Shown piece by piece: positions 51,434 through 58,998 of a stretch of 64,000 nt of DNA (within the stretch, counting starts at the first letter, position 1; the number at the start of each line of letters is the position of its first letter). Both the position numbers and the translations under genes were made by a program. Below the pieces are notes generated by a model. It saw only the letters and a program-made list of their open reading frames with translations. It was not told the origin of the DNA and searched no databases. The stretch comes from Sulfurivermis fontis (GTDB lineage: Bacteria; Pseudomonadota; Gammaproteobacteria; Thiohalomonadales; Thiohalomonadaceae), in assembly GCF_004001245.1 (NCBI RefSeq), contig NZ_AP018724.1:2472501-2536500 (forward strand), written 5' to 3'.

Positions 51434-52678
51434 CTATCCCGGCAGGCAGGCATCCGCCGTACCGGCCGGTTCCCGCGCAACTGCATCCGCCGCCACGACC
51501 GCGACGTAGTGTTCGGCCAGGCGCTGTGCCAGCAGGGGAGCTGCCCAGCCGGCGGCATAGACACGTGCCGCCTCACCCAGCGCCTGCCGTCGTGCCGGAT
51601 TGCGCAGCAGACAGGTTACCGCGGCGGCGAAACCGGCCTCATCCGCCGGCGCGATTATCGCGCCCTCGCCGGCATGCACCACATCGCGCGTCCCCATCAC
51701 CGCCGTGGATACCACCGGCACACCCAGCGCCATGGCCTCCAGCAGCACCAGTCCCTGCGTCTCGGTACGCGAGGCGAAAACGAAGATGTCGCCTGCCGCA
51801 TAGCAGTCCTGCAATTCGCCGCAGCGCGACATATAGCCGATGAACAACACATTGTCCTGCAGGGACAGACGCGCGCTCAGAGCGTGCAGATGCGACACGG
51901 CAGGTCCCTCGCCGGCGATCACCAGCAACACATCCGGCACTTCTTGCCGCACGCGCACCAGCATGCGCAGCAGGAAATCGATGTTCTTCTCGAAGGCGAC
52001 ACGGCCGACGAAGGTCAGCACGGGACGCGCCGCCGGAATGCCGTGCCGGTGGCGGAAGGCGGAGCCGTCACCGTGGCGGAATTCCGCCAGTTCGATGCCG
52101 GTGGGAATGATCCGCGCCGCGCTGCGCACGCCATAGCCGCGCAACACCTCAAGCATGGCGGTGGACGGCACCACCACACTGTCCACGCTGTTGCACTGCC
52201 AGCGCGAAAAGCGCCGTGCCACCGCCCGCAGCCACGCGCGCGGCAAAAACGGGATGTAATGGAACAGATATTCCTCGAAAAAGGTGTGGTAGCTCTCCAC
52301 CACCGGCAGCCTCAGCTCCCGCGCCAGGCGCAGGCCCAGATAGTGGGCGACGAAGGGGGTCTGGATGTGCACCAGGTCGTAGCCCTGCGTCCGCAGCCAC
52401 GGCAGCAGCTCGAGAATCGCGCGGCGGCGCATCAGGCGGTCCTCCGGATCCAGCAGTACCTGGCGCGAAGGAATGCGGATGATGTCGTCATCATCGCAGT
52501 CATGGGCCACACCATAGTCGGGCACCACCAGGGTCACCGCGTGCCCCAGCGCCTGCAATTCGCGGCGAAAGGTCTGCATCGAGGTGGAGACGCCGTTCAC
52601 ACGGGGGAAATAGACATCGGAGATCATCAGGATGCGCAAGGGTTCGGCCTCCGTCGGCGCTGCGGTACGGGAACTCAT
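51434..52678 (-). CDS. Glycosyltransferase family 4 protein 2
   Basis: The 414-residue GT-B enzyme has LMISDVYFPRVNGVSTSMQTF, VVESYHTFFEEYLFHYIP, TFVGRVAFEKNIDFLLRML and FASRTETQGLVLLEAMALGVPVVS. It is a paralogue of the next gene, with a different acceptor lobe. The two transferases and PAP2 are on one strand and probably form a transcription unit. Which sugar is transferred cannot be read from sequence. Confidence 0.9.
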   Translation of the reverse strand: MSSRTAAPTEAEPLRILMISDVYFPRVNGVSTSMQTFRRELQALGHAVTLVVPDYGVAHDCDDDDIIRIPSRQVLLDPEDRLMRRRAILELLPWLRTQGYDLVHIQTPFVAHYLGLRLARELRLPVVESYHTFFEEYLFHYIPFLPRAWLRAVARRFSRWQCNSVDSVVVPSTAMLEVLRGYGVRSAARIIPTGIELAEFRHGDGSAFRHRHGIPAARPVLTFVGRVAFEKNIDFLLRMLVRVRQEVPDVLLVIAGEGPAVSHLHALSARLSLQDNVLFIGYMSRCGELQDCYAAGDIFVFASRTETQGLVLLEAMALGVPVVSTAVMGTRDVVHAGEGAIIAPADEAGFAAAVTCLLRNPARRQALGEAARVYAAGWAAPLLAQRLAEHYVAVVAADAVAREPAGTADACLPG

Positions 52679-52760
52679 CGACGCAGGCTACGGCGGCCGT
52701 ATTGCACTTCGATAACCGAACGGTTACAGATAGGTTTCAGCCTTCACACAGGAATACCCC

Positions 52761-53462
52761 ATGCAAAAGGAATCCGCCTCCACCACCCACTTCCAGCGCT
52801 ATGTGATCACCGGCGTGCTGGTGATGGTCCCCATCTGGATCACCTGGCTGGTGTTCAGTTTCCTGTTCGAGCAACTGTCCAACCTAGGCCGCCCCTGGGT
52901 GCGGGCCCTGGCGCGCTGGCTGGAGCAGACGACGCCCGCGCCGGCCGAATGGCTGCTGGCGCCCTGGTTCCAGTCGCTGCTGGCGGCGCTGATTACCGTG
53001 CTGTCGCTGTATGTGCTGGGCTGGATCACCACCCGCGTGCTGGGCAAGCGCCTGATCGCCCTGTTCGAGTCGCTCATCGAGCGCATTCCCCTGGTGCAGA
53101 CGGTGTACGGCGCCACCAAGAAACTGATCGCCGCCCTGCAGCAGAAACCGGACAACGTGCAGCGCGTGGTGCTGATCGAATTCCCCACCCCGGAGATGCG
53201 CGCCGTCGGCTTCGTCACCCAGGTGCTCACCGACGAGAAGACCGGCCGCAAGCTGGCGGCGGTGTACGTGCCCACCACCCCCAACCCCACCTCCGGCTAT
53301 CTGGAGATCGTGCCGCTGGAACGGGTGGTGTCCACCGACTGGACGGTGGACGCGGCGATGACCTTCATCATCTCCGGCGGCACGGTGTCGCCGGGCGGGA
53401 TCAACTACGGCCCCGAGCGCGGCGCCGCTCCGCAGGGAGAGGTACGAGATACGAGGGACTAG
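52761..53462 (+). CDS. DUF502-family membrane protein
   Basis: This 233-residue protein has two N-terminal helices (about 11-36 and 72-93). The family motifs GVLVMVPIWITWLVF, ERIPLVQTVYGATKKLI, VLIEFPTPEMRAVGFVT and VYVPTTPNPTSGYLEIVP are present. The function is unknown. The final seven residues (EVRDTRD) and stop are encoded by a GAGGTACGAGATACGAGG-type intergenic repeat, as in the HAD gene at 4826. It is divergent from the GT4 genes. Confidence 0.9.
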   Translation: MQKESASTTHFQRYVITGVLVMVPIWITWLVFSFLFEQLSNLGRPWVRALARWLEQTTPAPAEWLLAPWFQSLLAALITVLSLYVLGWITTRVLGKRLIALFESLIERIPLVQTVYGATKKLIAALQQKPDNVQRVVLIEFPTPEMRAVGFVTQVLTDEKTGRKLAAVYVPTTPNPTSGYLEIVPLERVVSTDWTVDAAMTFIISGGTVSPGGINYGPERGAAPQGEVRDTRD

Positions 53463-53557
53463 GGACGCGCCGGTGTGCGCTGCGCGCAGGGCTGACCGGC
53501 AAACACCCGCACGCGGCGCGTTCCTCGCTCGCATCTTGTATCTCGCCCTTCGTACCT
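53440..53557. repeat. Inverted repeat of the GAGGYACGAG/GAGATACGA family (second copy)
   Basis: AGGTACGAGATACGAGG at about 53440 faces TTGTATCTCGCCCTTCGTACCT at the other end (ending 53557), giving partly complementary arms. The sequence type matches 5510-5560. The left arm is translated as the DUF502 tail. Confidence 0.6.
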
Positions 53558-53560
53558 GCC

Positions 53561-53626
53561 GCTGTAGCCGCAATGAAAAAGGCCGGTTGGGTTGCCCCAA
53601 CCGGCCTTTTTCATTGCGGCTACAGC
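53561..53626. terminator. 66-bp near-perfect palindrome, bidirectional terminator
   Basis: The arms are about 31 bases each with a 4-base centre TTGC. The inner stem GGCCGGTTGGG/CCCAACCGGCC is flanked by AAAAA and TTTTT, the classical terminator, and the outer stem GCTGTAGCCGCAATG adds 15 more pairs. It overlaps the end of the peroxiredoxin gene region (stop at 53631) and also follows DUF502. Confidence 0.88.
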
Positions 53627-53630
53627 GGTG

Positions 53631-54236
53631 TTACAGCTTGTCGGCTTCGCTGGCCAGGTACTCGGCCACGCCCTTCGGGTCGGCCTTCATGCCCTTCTTG
53701 CCCTTGTTCCAGCCGGCCGGGCAGACCTCGCCGTGCTCTTCGAAGAACTGCAGGGCGTCGACCATGCGCAGCATCTCGTCGATGTTGCGGCCCAGCGGCA
53801 GGTCGTTGACGATCTGGTGACGCACCACACCCTGGCGGTCGATGAGGAAGGAGCCGCGGAAGGCGACGGCGCCGTCCGGGGTCTCGACGTCAAAGGCCTT
53901 GCAGATGTTGTGGGTCATGTCGGCCACCAGGGTGTAGCCGACCGGGCCGATGCCGCCCTGGTTCACCGGCGTGTTGCGCCAGGCGTTGTGGGTGAAGTGG
54001 GAGTCGATGGATACGCCGATCACTTCGCAATTGCGCTTCTTGAACTCCTCCAGGCGATGATCGAAGGCGATCAGCTCGGAGGGGCAGACGAAGGTGAAGT
54101 CCAGCGGGTAGAAGAACACCACTGCATACTTGTTCTTGGTGGCGCCGGCGAAGTGGAACTCGTCCACGATGGAGCCGTCGCCCAGCACGGCGGGAGCGGT
54201 GAAGTCCGGAGCCTTACGACCTACGAGTACGCCCAT
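53631..54236 (-). CDS. 2-Cys peroxiredoxin (AhpC/Prx1 type)
   Basis: This 201-residue peroxidase has peroxidatic Cys51 (DFTFVCPSE) and resolving Cys172 (GEVCPAGW), a typical 2-Cys arrangement. It reduces hydrogen and organic peroxides using thioredoxin or AhpF-like donors. AAGGAGATAGCA precedes the ATG. A promoter with a 17-base spacer lies upstream (54287-54315). It stands alone. Confidence 0.95.
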   Translation of the reverse strand: MGVLVGRKAPDFTAPAVLGDGSIVDEFHFAGATKNKYAVVFFYPLDFTFVCPSELIAFDHRLEEFKKRNCEVIGVSIDSHFTHNAWRNTPVNQGGIGPVGYTLVADMTHNICKAFDVETPDGAVAFRGSFLIDRQGVVRHQIVNDLPLGRNIDEMLRMVDALQFFEEHGEVCPAGWNKGKKGMKADPKGVAEYLASEADKL

Positions 54237-54286
54237 TGCTATCTCCTTGTTGAGGTTGATTTGGATTGAGTCTAAGAATGGCGCGC

Positions 54287-54315
54287 ATATTATGCAGTTT
54301 TTCCGCGCCGGTCAA
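54287..54315 (-). promoter_or_regulatory. Sigma70-type promoter of the peroxiredoxin gene
   Basis: On the minus strand TTGACC (54315-54310) and TAATAT (54292-54287) are separated by exactly 17 bases. The -35 matches five of six consensus bases and the -10 four of six. The start would be near 54280, about 45 bases before the ATG. Confidence 0.6.
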
Positions 54316-54431
54316 TGCCCGATTTCCATAGTATGGATTTCCGCCGCAATTCCCCGCCCGGGGGCGGCAGGGTGGTAGGATCCAGCCCCTTACATAGGGT
54401 CATTTCCCGGTCATCACAAGGACAATCCGCC

Positions 54432-55631
54432 ATGCGCCTCGGTACCCCCCTCTCCCCCTCCGCCACCCGTGTGATGCTGCTCGGCGCCGGCGAACTGGGC
54501 AAGGAGGTGATCATCGCCCTGCAACGCCTCGGTGTGGAGGTCATCGCCGTCGACCGCTACGCCAACGCCCCCGGCCAGCAGGTGGCCCACCGCGCCCACG
54601 TCATCAACATGGCCGACCCGCGCGCCCTGCGCAGCCTGGTGGAGCTGGAGCGGCCGCACCTCATCGTGCCGGAGATCGAGGCCATCGCCACCGACGAACT
54701 GCTGCGTATCGAGGCCGACGGCCTGGCCGAGGTGATCCCCACCGCCCGCGCCGCGCGCCTCACCATGAACCGCGAGGGGATCCGCCGCCTCGCCGCCGAG
54801 GAACTGGGCCTGGCCACCTCGCGCTATGCCTTCGCCGACAGCCTGGAACAGTTGCAGGCGGCCATCGCCGGCGGCATCGGCTATCCCTGCATCGTCAAGC
54901 CGGTGATGTCCTCTTCCGGCAAGGGCCAGTCCACCGTGCACGGTCCGGCCGACGTGCAGGCCGCCTGGGACTACGCCAAGAGCGGCGGCCGCGTCGATCA
55001 GGGCCGCGTCATCGTCGAGGAGATGATCGACTTCGACTACGAGATCACCCAGCTCACCGTCCGCGCCGTCGGCGACAGCGGTGCAGTGGAGACTTACTTC
55101 TGCGAACCCATCGGCCACCGCCAGGAAAAGGGCGACTATGTGGAGAGCTGGCAGCCGCAACCCATGAGCCCCGTCGCCCTGGAGCGCGCACGCGACATCG
55201 CCGGCAAGGTCACCGCCAATCTGGGCGGCCGGGGCCTCTTCGGCGTCGAGCTGTTCATCAAGGGCGACGAGGTGTGGTTCTCCGAGGTCAGCCCGCGCCC
55301 GCACGACACCGGCCTGGTCACCCTGGCCACCCAGGTGCTGTCCGAATTCGAGCTGCACGCCCGCGCCATCCTCGGCCTGCCGGTCACCACCGCCCTGCGC
55401 TCGGCCGGCGCCAGCGCCGTGATCTACGGCGGCATGAACGAAACCGGCATCGCCTATGAGGGCGTCGCGGAAGCCTTGGCCGTGCCCAACACCGACCTGC
55501 GCCTGTTCGGCAAGCCCGAGGCCTTCCCGCGCCGGCGCATGGGCGTGGCCCTGGCCTTCGGCAACGACGTCGACGACTGCCGCGCGCGCGCCAAGTTGGC
55601 GGCATCGAAGGTCAAACCTGTCAAAGGCTAA
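54432..55631 (+). CDS. purT: Formate-dependent phosphoribosylglycinamide formyltransferase PurT
   Basis: The 399-residue ATP-grasp enzyme starts [26 protein letters not shown]. It contains [52 protein letters not shown] and [25 protein letters not shown]. It makes formyl-GAR from GAR, formate and ATP, the folate-independent third step of purine synthesis. ATG 54432 gives the family start; an upstream start at 54315 would prepend unrelated residues. Confidence 0.95.
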   Translation: MRLGTPLSPSATRVMLLGAGELGKEVIIALQRLGVEVIAVDRYANAPGQQVAHRAHVINMADPRALRSLVELERPHLIVPEIEAIATDELLRIEADGLAEVIPTARAARLTMNREGIRRLAAEELGLATSRYAFADSLEQLQAAIAGGIGYPCIVKPVMSSSGKGQSTVHGPADVQAAWDYAKSGGRVDQGRVIVEEMIDFDYEITQLTVRAVGDSGAVETYFCEPIGHRQEKGDYVESWQPQPMSPVALERARDIAGKVTANLGGRGLFGVELFIKGDEVWFSEVSPRPHDTGLVTLATQVLSEFELHARAILGLPVTTALRSAGASAVIYGGMNETGIAYEGVAEALAVPNTDLRLFGKPEAFPRRRMGVALAFGNDVDDCRARAKLAASKVKPVKG

Positions 55632-55638
55632 AAGCTTG

Positions 55639-55757
55639 CAACGCAAAGTTCGCAAAGGGACTCATTGCGTTCTACCCGCCACCAGTCCGCAAATCATGGA
55701 GTGTCTCCACCGTGCCAGCCCCCATCAACTTTGCGTCCTCTGCGCCTTTGCGTTCAA
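55639..55757. repeat. Inverted repeat of the ACGCAAAG type between purT and rlmJ
   Basis: ACGCAAAGTTCGCAAAGG near 55641 faces ACTTTGCGTCCTCTGCGCC TTTGCG (55728-55752), giving partly complementary arms. This is the common intergenic pattern AACGCAAAG...CTTTGCGTT. It fills nearly all the space between purT and rlmJ and lies in the transcript leader of rlmJ. Confidence 0.6.
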
Positions 55758-55775
55758 CAGGTCTTTGAATCCGTC

Positions 55776-56630
55776 ATGCTGAGCTACCGCCATGCCTATC
55801 ACGCCGGCAATCACGGCGACATCCTCAAGCATTCCGTGCTGGCGCTGCTGATGCAGGCGCTGACGCGCAAGGACACGCCGTTCTGCTATGTGGAAACACA
55901 CGCCGGCGTCGGCCGCTACGACCTGCACGCGCCGGAGGCCCAGAAGACCGACGAGTGGCGCGACGGCATCGCGCGGCTGTGGCAGCGCGACGATGTGCCG
56001 GAGCAGGCCGCGCCCTACCTCGCTGCGGTGCGCGACCTCAATCCCGACGGCAGACTGCACTACTACCCCGGCTCGCCGCGCATCGCGCGCCACTTCGCCC
56101 GCGCCCACGATCGCCTGGTGCTGTGCGAGCTGCATGGCAGCGACATGCCGCTGCTGAAGCAGGAATTCGCCGGCGATCGCCAGGTGGCGGTGCATCACCA
56201 GGACGGCTATCAGGGCCTGAAGGCGTTCCTGCCGCCGAAGGAAAAACGCGGCCTGGTGCTGATCGATCCGTCCTATGAAGTGAAAAGCGAGTTCGACCAG
56301 GTCACCACCGCCCTGGGCCGCGCCCACGCGCGCTGGCCCACCGGCCTGTACGCCCTGTGGTATCCGATCCTCAACCGCCCCAGCATCGAGCGGCTGCACC
56401 GGCGCATGAAGGAAAGCGGCATCCGCAAGCAGTTGTACGCCGAACTGTGCATCGCGCCCGACGACGGCGGCCCCAGGCATATAGGCGGCATGCACGGCAG
56501 CGGCATGCTGCTCATCAACCCGCCCTGGCAGCTGGACGAACAACTCAGGGCCCTGCTGCCCTGGCTGCATCAGTGTCTGGACCACGCCGGACATGGCCGC
56601 TGGACGGTTGCATGGCTGGTCGGTGAATGA
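55776..56630 (+). CDS. rlmJ: 23S rRNA (adenine2030-N6)-methyltransferase RlmJ
   Basis: The 284-residue enzyme starts MLSYRHAYHAGNHGDILKH, the hallmark of RlmJ. It has a catalytic DPxY-type motif in VLIDPSYEVK (the second position is Ser instead of the frequent Pro) and LLINPPWQL. It methylates A2030 of 23S rRNA. ATG 55776 is chosen over a longer frame because of the family start. The gene stands alone after purT. Confidence 0.95.
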   Translation: MLSYRHAYHAGNHGDILKHSVLALLMQALTRKDTPFCYVETHAGVGRYDLHAPEAQKTDEWRDGIARLWQRDDVPEQAAPYLAAVRDLNPDGRLHYYPGSPRIARHFARAHDRLVLCELHGSDMPLLKQEFAGDRQVAVHHQDGYQGLKAFLPPKEKRGLVLIDPSYEVKSEFDQVTTALGRAHARWPTGLYALWYPILNRPSIERLHRRMKESGIRKQLYAELCIAPDDGGPRHIGGMHGSGMLLINPPWQLDEQLRALLPWLHQCLDHAGHGRWTVAWLVGE

Positions 56631-56766
56631 CATCACATCACGGCAAACGACCACGTCATCGCCGCCGCTTTTTGCGACCGGGGTCGTCCGCGGCCCGTAG
56701 CGGGGGCGCTGAGCCGCGCGCCTGCCGCCCCGGGATATCATCCGGGTGTCGGCAGGGCAGAGGCGC

Positions 56767-57654
56767 TCAACGGCGCAAATAGGTGAAGCTCGGCTGCGGG
56801 CGCCCCACGTAGCAGCTGTGGGTAAAGCCGTACTTGCGCAGGAGCGCGAGGGCCTGCTCCGCCTCGTCGCGCTTGTCCTCGAAATCGAACAGCCAGTGGC
56901 CGCCGTCGGCAATCTTCCAGCGCCCGCCGGCCTGGACCACGGCCAGATTCGCATTGTTGAATGCCACACAATCCTCGCCGCGCAGACTGCCGGCCGGGAC
57001 CGCGCCGTTCGCCAGCATATAGGTCAACGCAGGCTGTGGCCGGCCGACGTAACAGGTCTGGTTCATGCCGTAGTGACGCAGGACGCGCAGTGCCTGCCGG
57101 GCCTCGTCCTGCCGGCCTTCGAAGTCGAACAGCCAGTGACTGCCCTCGGCAATCTTCCACCGATTGTTCGCCTGGGTCACCGTGATGTTCGCCGGATTGA
57201 AGGCTATGCAATCTTCCTGGAGGACCGGCGCCGGCATCACCACCTGCGACGGCATGGGTTTGAGCGGCATGACCGGTGCGGCCTGGGCCGGCTCCGGCAA
57301 CGCCCCCACGCGCGTCCAACGCGTCGGGCCGAAACCACCGGTTTCATGCGTGCGTTCCAGCACCTGGCCAGTGTTCCTGATGACGAGGCTGAGATTGCCT
57401 TCGCCCAGCGTCTGCCCCTTGGGCACGTCCAGCCATACGCCGTTGATGCGCTCACCGCGGATACGGCCGCGAAACACGTTGGCCCAGCGCGGTTCCGTCA
57501 CCTTCTGTTCACCGTACCAGTACAGCTCCTCACCCTTCTGGCGCAGGTAGTACACCCCACCGTCATCGCCCTGCCAGCGGCCGGTGAGATCGGCCAGGGC
57601 AGCCAACGGCAACAGCAACAGTACCAGCAAGAACCCGCGCAATGACGGCTCCAT
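56767..57654 (-). CDS. Secreted protein with a duplicated C-terminal module, function unknown
   Basis: The 295-residue precursor has a signal peptide (about 1-21, LLPLAALA) and a first domain (22-118) of beta character, ADLTGRWQGDDGGVYYLRQ, which resembles lipocalin-like or DUF-type secreted folds. Two near-identical modules follow at 149-213 and 229-293 (period 80). Both have C.AFN.AN....QA..RWKIA, HWLFDFE and CYVGRPQP..TY. Each module has two Cys that could pair. I do not know the function. MITE copy F lies 76 bases before the start. Confidence 0.75.
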   Translation of the reverse strand: MEPSLRGFLLVLLLLPLAALADLTGRWQGDDGGVYYLRQKGEELYWYGEQKVTEPRWANVFRGRIRGERINGVWLDVPKGQTLGEGNLSLVIRNTGQVLERTHETGGFGPTRWTRVGALPEPAQAAPVMPLKPMPSQVVMPAPVLQEDCIAFNPANITVTQANNRWKIAEGSHWLFDFEGRQDEARQALRVLRHYGMNQTCYVGRPQPALTYMLANGAVPAGSLRGEDCVAFNNANLAVVQAGGRWKIADGGHWLFDFEDKRDEAEQALALLRKYGFTHSCYVGRPQPSFTYLRR

Positions 57655-57972
57655 GACACAGCCTCCCTATCCGTTGCGGGGCGGGACCGGGACGGCACCG
57701 CCTATGGCCAAAGGGTAGCCAAGAATGAAGGAAGCTCTGAATAAGTTCAGAGCTTCCGCGGCACAGGGATGTGCCGCCATTTTTCAACGACGATAAGTCG
57801 TTGAAAAATGAAGCCAAGCGAAAATCACCCTTTTCGCTTGGCGTGGTTTTGTCCACGGATGGACTTATGTCGCGCAGCCCAGGGAGGGGCGGGAGCGACC
57901 TGAAAAGTCCAGGATGGACTTATTCAGACCTTCCTGAAGTGTCGCGCCGGAGAAAATGCTGGCGCAGCCGTG
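57655..57972. other. Intergenic region between the orphan regulator and the duplicated-module gene
   Basis: 318 bases made up mostly of MITE copy F (57730-57934). The remaining 75 bases next to 57655 must hold the promoter of the secreted-protein gene; I see no convincing -35/-10 pair. An open frame from 57563 in this region is just the MITE. Confidence 0.6.
57730..57934 (+). mobile_element. MITE copy F, long form (205 bp), flanked by TGAA
   Basis: Ends are GGAAGCTCTGAATAAG and CTTATTCAGACCTTCC, with TGAA at 57726-57729 and 57935-57938. All hairpins are present, including the GTCCA-CGGA-TGGAC and GTCGC...GCGAC units of the 52-bp block. Confidence 0.92.
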
Positions 57973-58608
57973 CTAGATCAGCTTGTTCTCTACCGCATAG
58001 CGCGTCAGTTCAGCGTTGCTCTTCATGCGCATTTTCACCAGCAGGCGGTAGCGATAGGTACTGACGGTCTTGGGGCTGAGGCCCATGAGGGAGGAGATGT
58101 CGGACAGGCCGCGACCGGTGGCGATATGGCGCAGCACCTGGGTTTCGCGCTCGGACAGCGCGGCATGCAGCGGGCGGCGGCCGGCGGCGATTTTGCGCTT
58201 CTTCGCCTCCAGCACCGCGGCAAGGGTGGGACTGACGTAGCGCGCGCCGGCAGCCACCTGCCGGATGGCGGTGACCAGCAGTTCCGGCGCGGTTTCCTTG
58301 GGCAGATAGCCGGCGGCGCCGGCGCGCAACAGGCGCGGACCGTATTCCGCTTCCGAGTGCATACTGACGATCAACACCGGTTTGCCGGGACATTCGCGCC
58401 GCAGCCGGGCCAGCACGTCGGTGCCGTGCATGCCGGGCATGGCGAGATCGAGCAGGCAGACATCCCACTCGCAGCACTGCGCCTGGGCCAGGGCCTCGGG
58501 GCCGTCGGCAGCTTCGGCCACCACGGTCATGTCGGGCTCATCGGCGATGATGTCGCGGATGCCGCGCCGCACGATGGCGTGGTCATCGACGATCAGGACA
58601 CGTATCAC
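57973..58608 (-). CDS. Orphan response regulator, NarL/FixJ (UvrY-like) family
   Basis: This 211-residue protein has a receiver with Asp54 (CLLDLAMPGMHG), Lys in YLPKETAP and a LuxR-type helix-turn-helix LSERETQVLRHIATGRGLSDISSLMG with PKTVSTYRYRLLVKM. It resembles UvrY/GacA. No histidine kinase is adjacent. It is flanked on both sides by same-oriented MITEs (F and G). Confidence 0.9.
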   Translation of the reverse strand: MIRVLIVDDHAIVRRGIRDIIADEPDMTVVAEAADGPEALAQAQCCEWDVCLLDLAMPGMHGTDVLARLRRECPGKPVLIVSMHSEAEYGPRLLRAGAAGYLPKETAPELLVTAIRQVAAGARYVSPTLAAVLEAKKRKIAAGRRPLHAALSERETQVLRHIATGRGLSDISSLMGLSPKTVSTYRYRLLVKMRMKSNAELTRYAVENKLI

Positions 58609-58998
58609 TCCCGGTTCCTTTGCTTATCGTTTCCAGCCCTGCCATCAGACAGGATGGGGCGATTATACGTCGCCACGGAGCCGGCAGTGTGAATAACCAC
58701 ACAAATTGCATGCCCAATGGCACGGCTGCAGCCAAGGAAGCCCTGGATAAGTTCAGAGCTTCCGCGGCACAGGGATGTGCCGCCAATTTTCAACGCCGAT
58801 AACTCGTTGAAAATTGAAGCCAAGCGAAAATCACACTTTTCGCTTGGCGTGGTTTTGTCCACGGATGGACTTATGTCGCGCAGCCCAGGGAGGGGGCGGG
58901 AGCGACCTGAGAAGTCCAGGATGGACTTATTCAGACCTTCCCTAATAGAGGGGCGGCGGGGCGGATTATCCGGCACACGCCACAATACGGCCGACGGC
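58609..58998. other. Intergenic region upstream of the orphan regulator, containing MITE copy G
   Basis: 390 bases. The first 127 (next to the regulator start) would contain its promoter; the rest is MITE copy G (58736-58941) and 57 bases that lead to the FAD reductase stop. No gene is apparent. Confidence 0.6.
58736..58941 (+). mobile_element. MITE copy G, long form (206 bp), flanked by CCAA/CTAA
   Basis: The left end has changed to GGAAGCCCTGGATAAG; the right end CTTATTCAGACCTTCC is intact. The flanks CCAA (58732-58735) and CTAA (58942-58945) differ by one base. It has the CAATTTTC/GAAAATTG hairpin variant shared with copy E and one extra G in the GC-rich block, which explains 206 bp. It looks older than the others. 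Confidence 0.88.

Noticed and set aside
57726-58945. MITE F - regulator - MITE G as a composite transposon
   Set aside because: Each copy has its own different flanking duplication (TGAA; CCAA/CTAA), which shows separate insertions rather than one composite unit.
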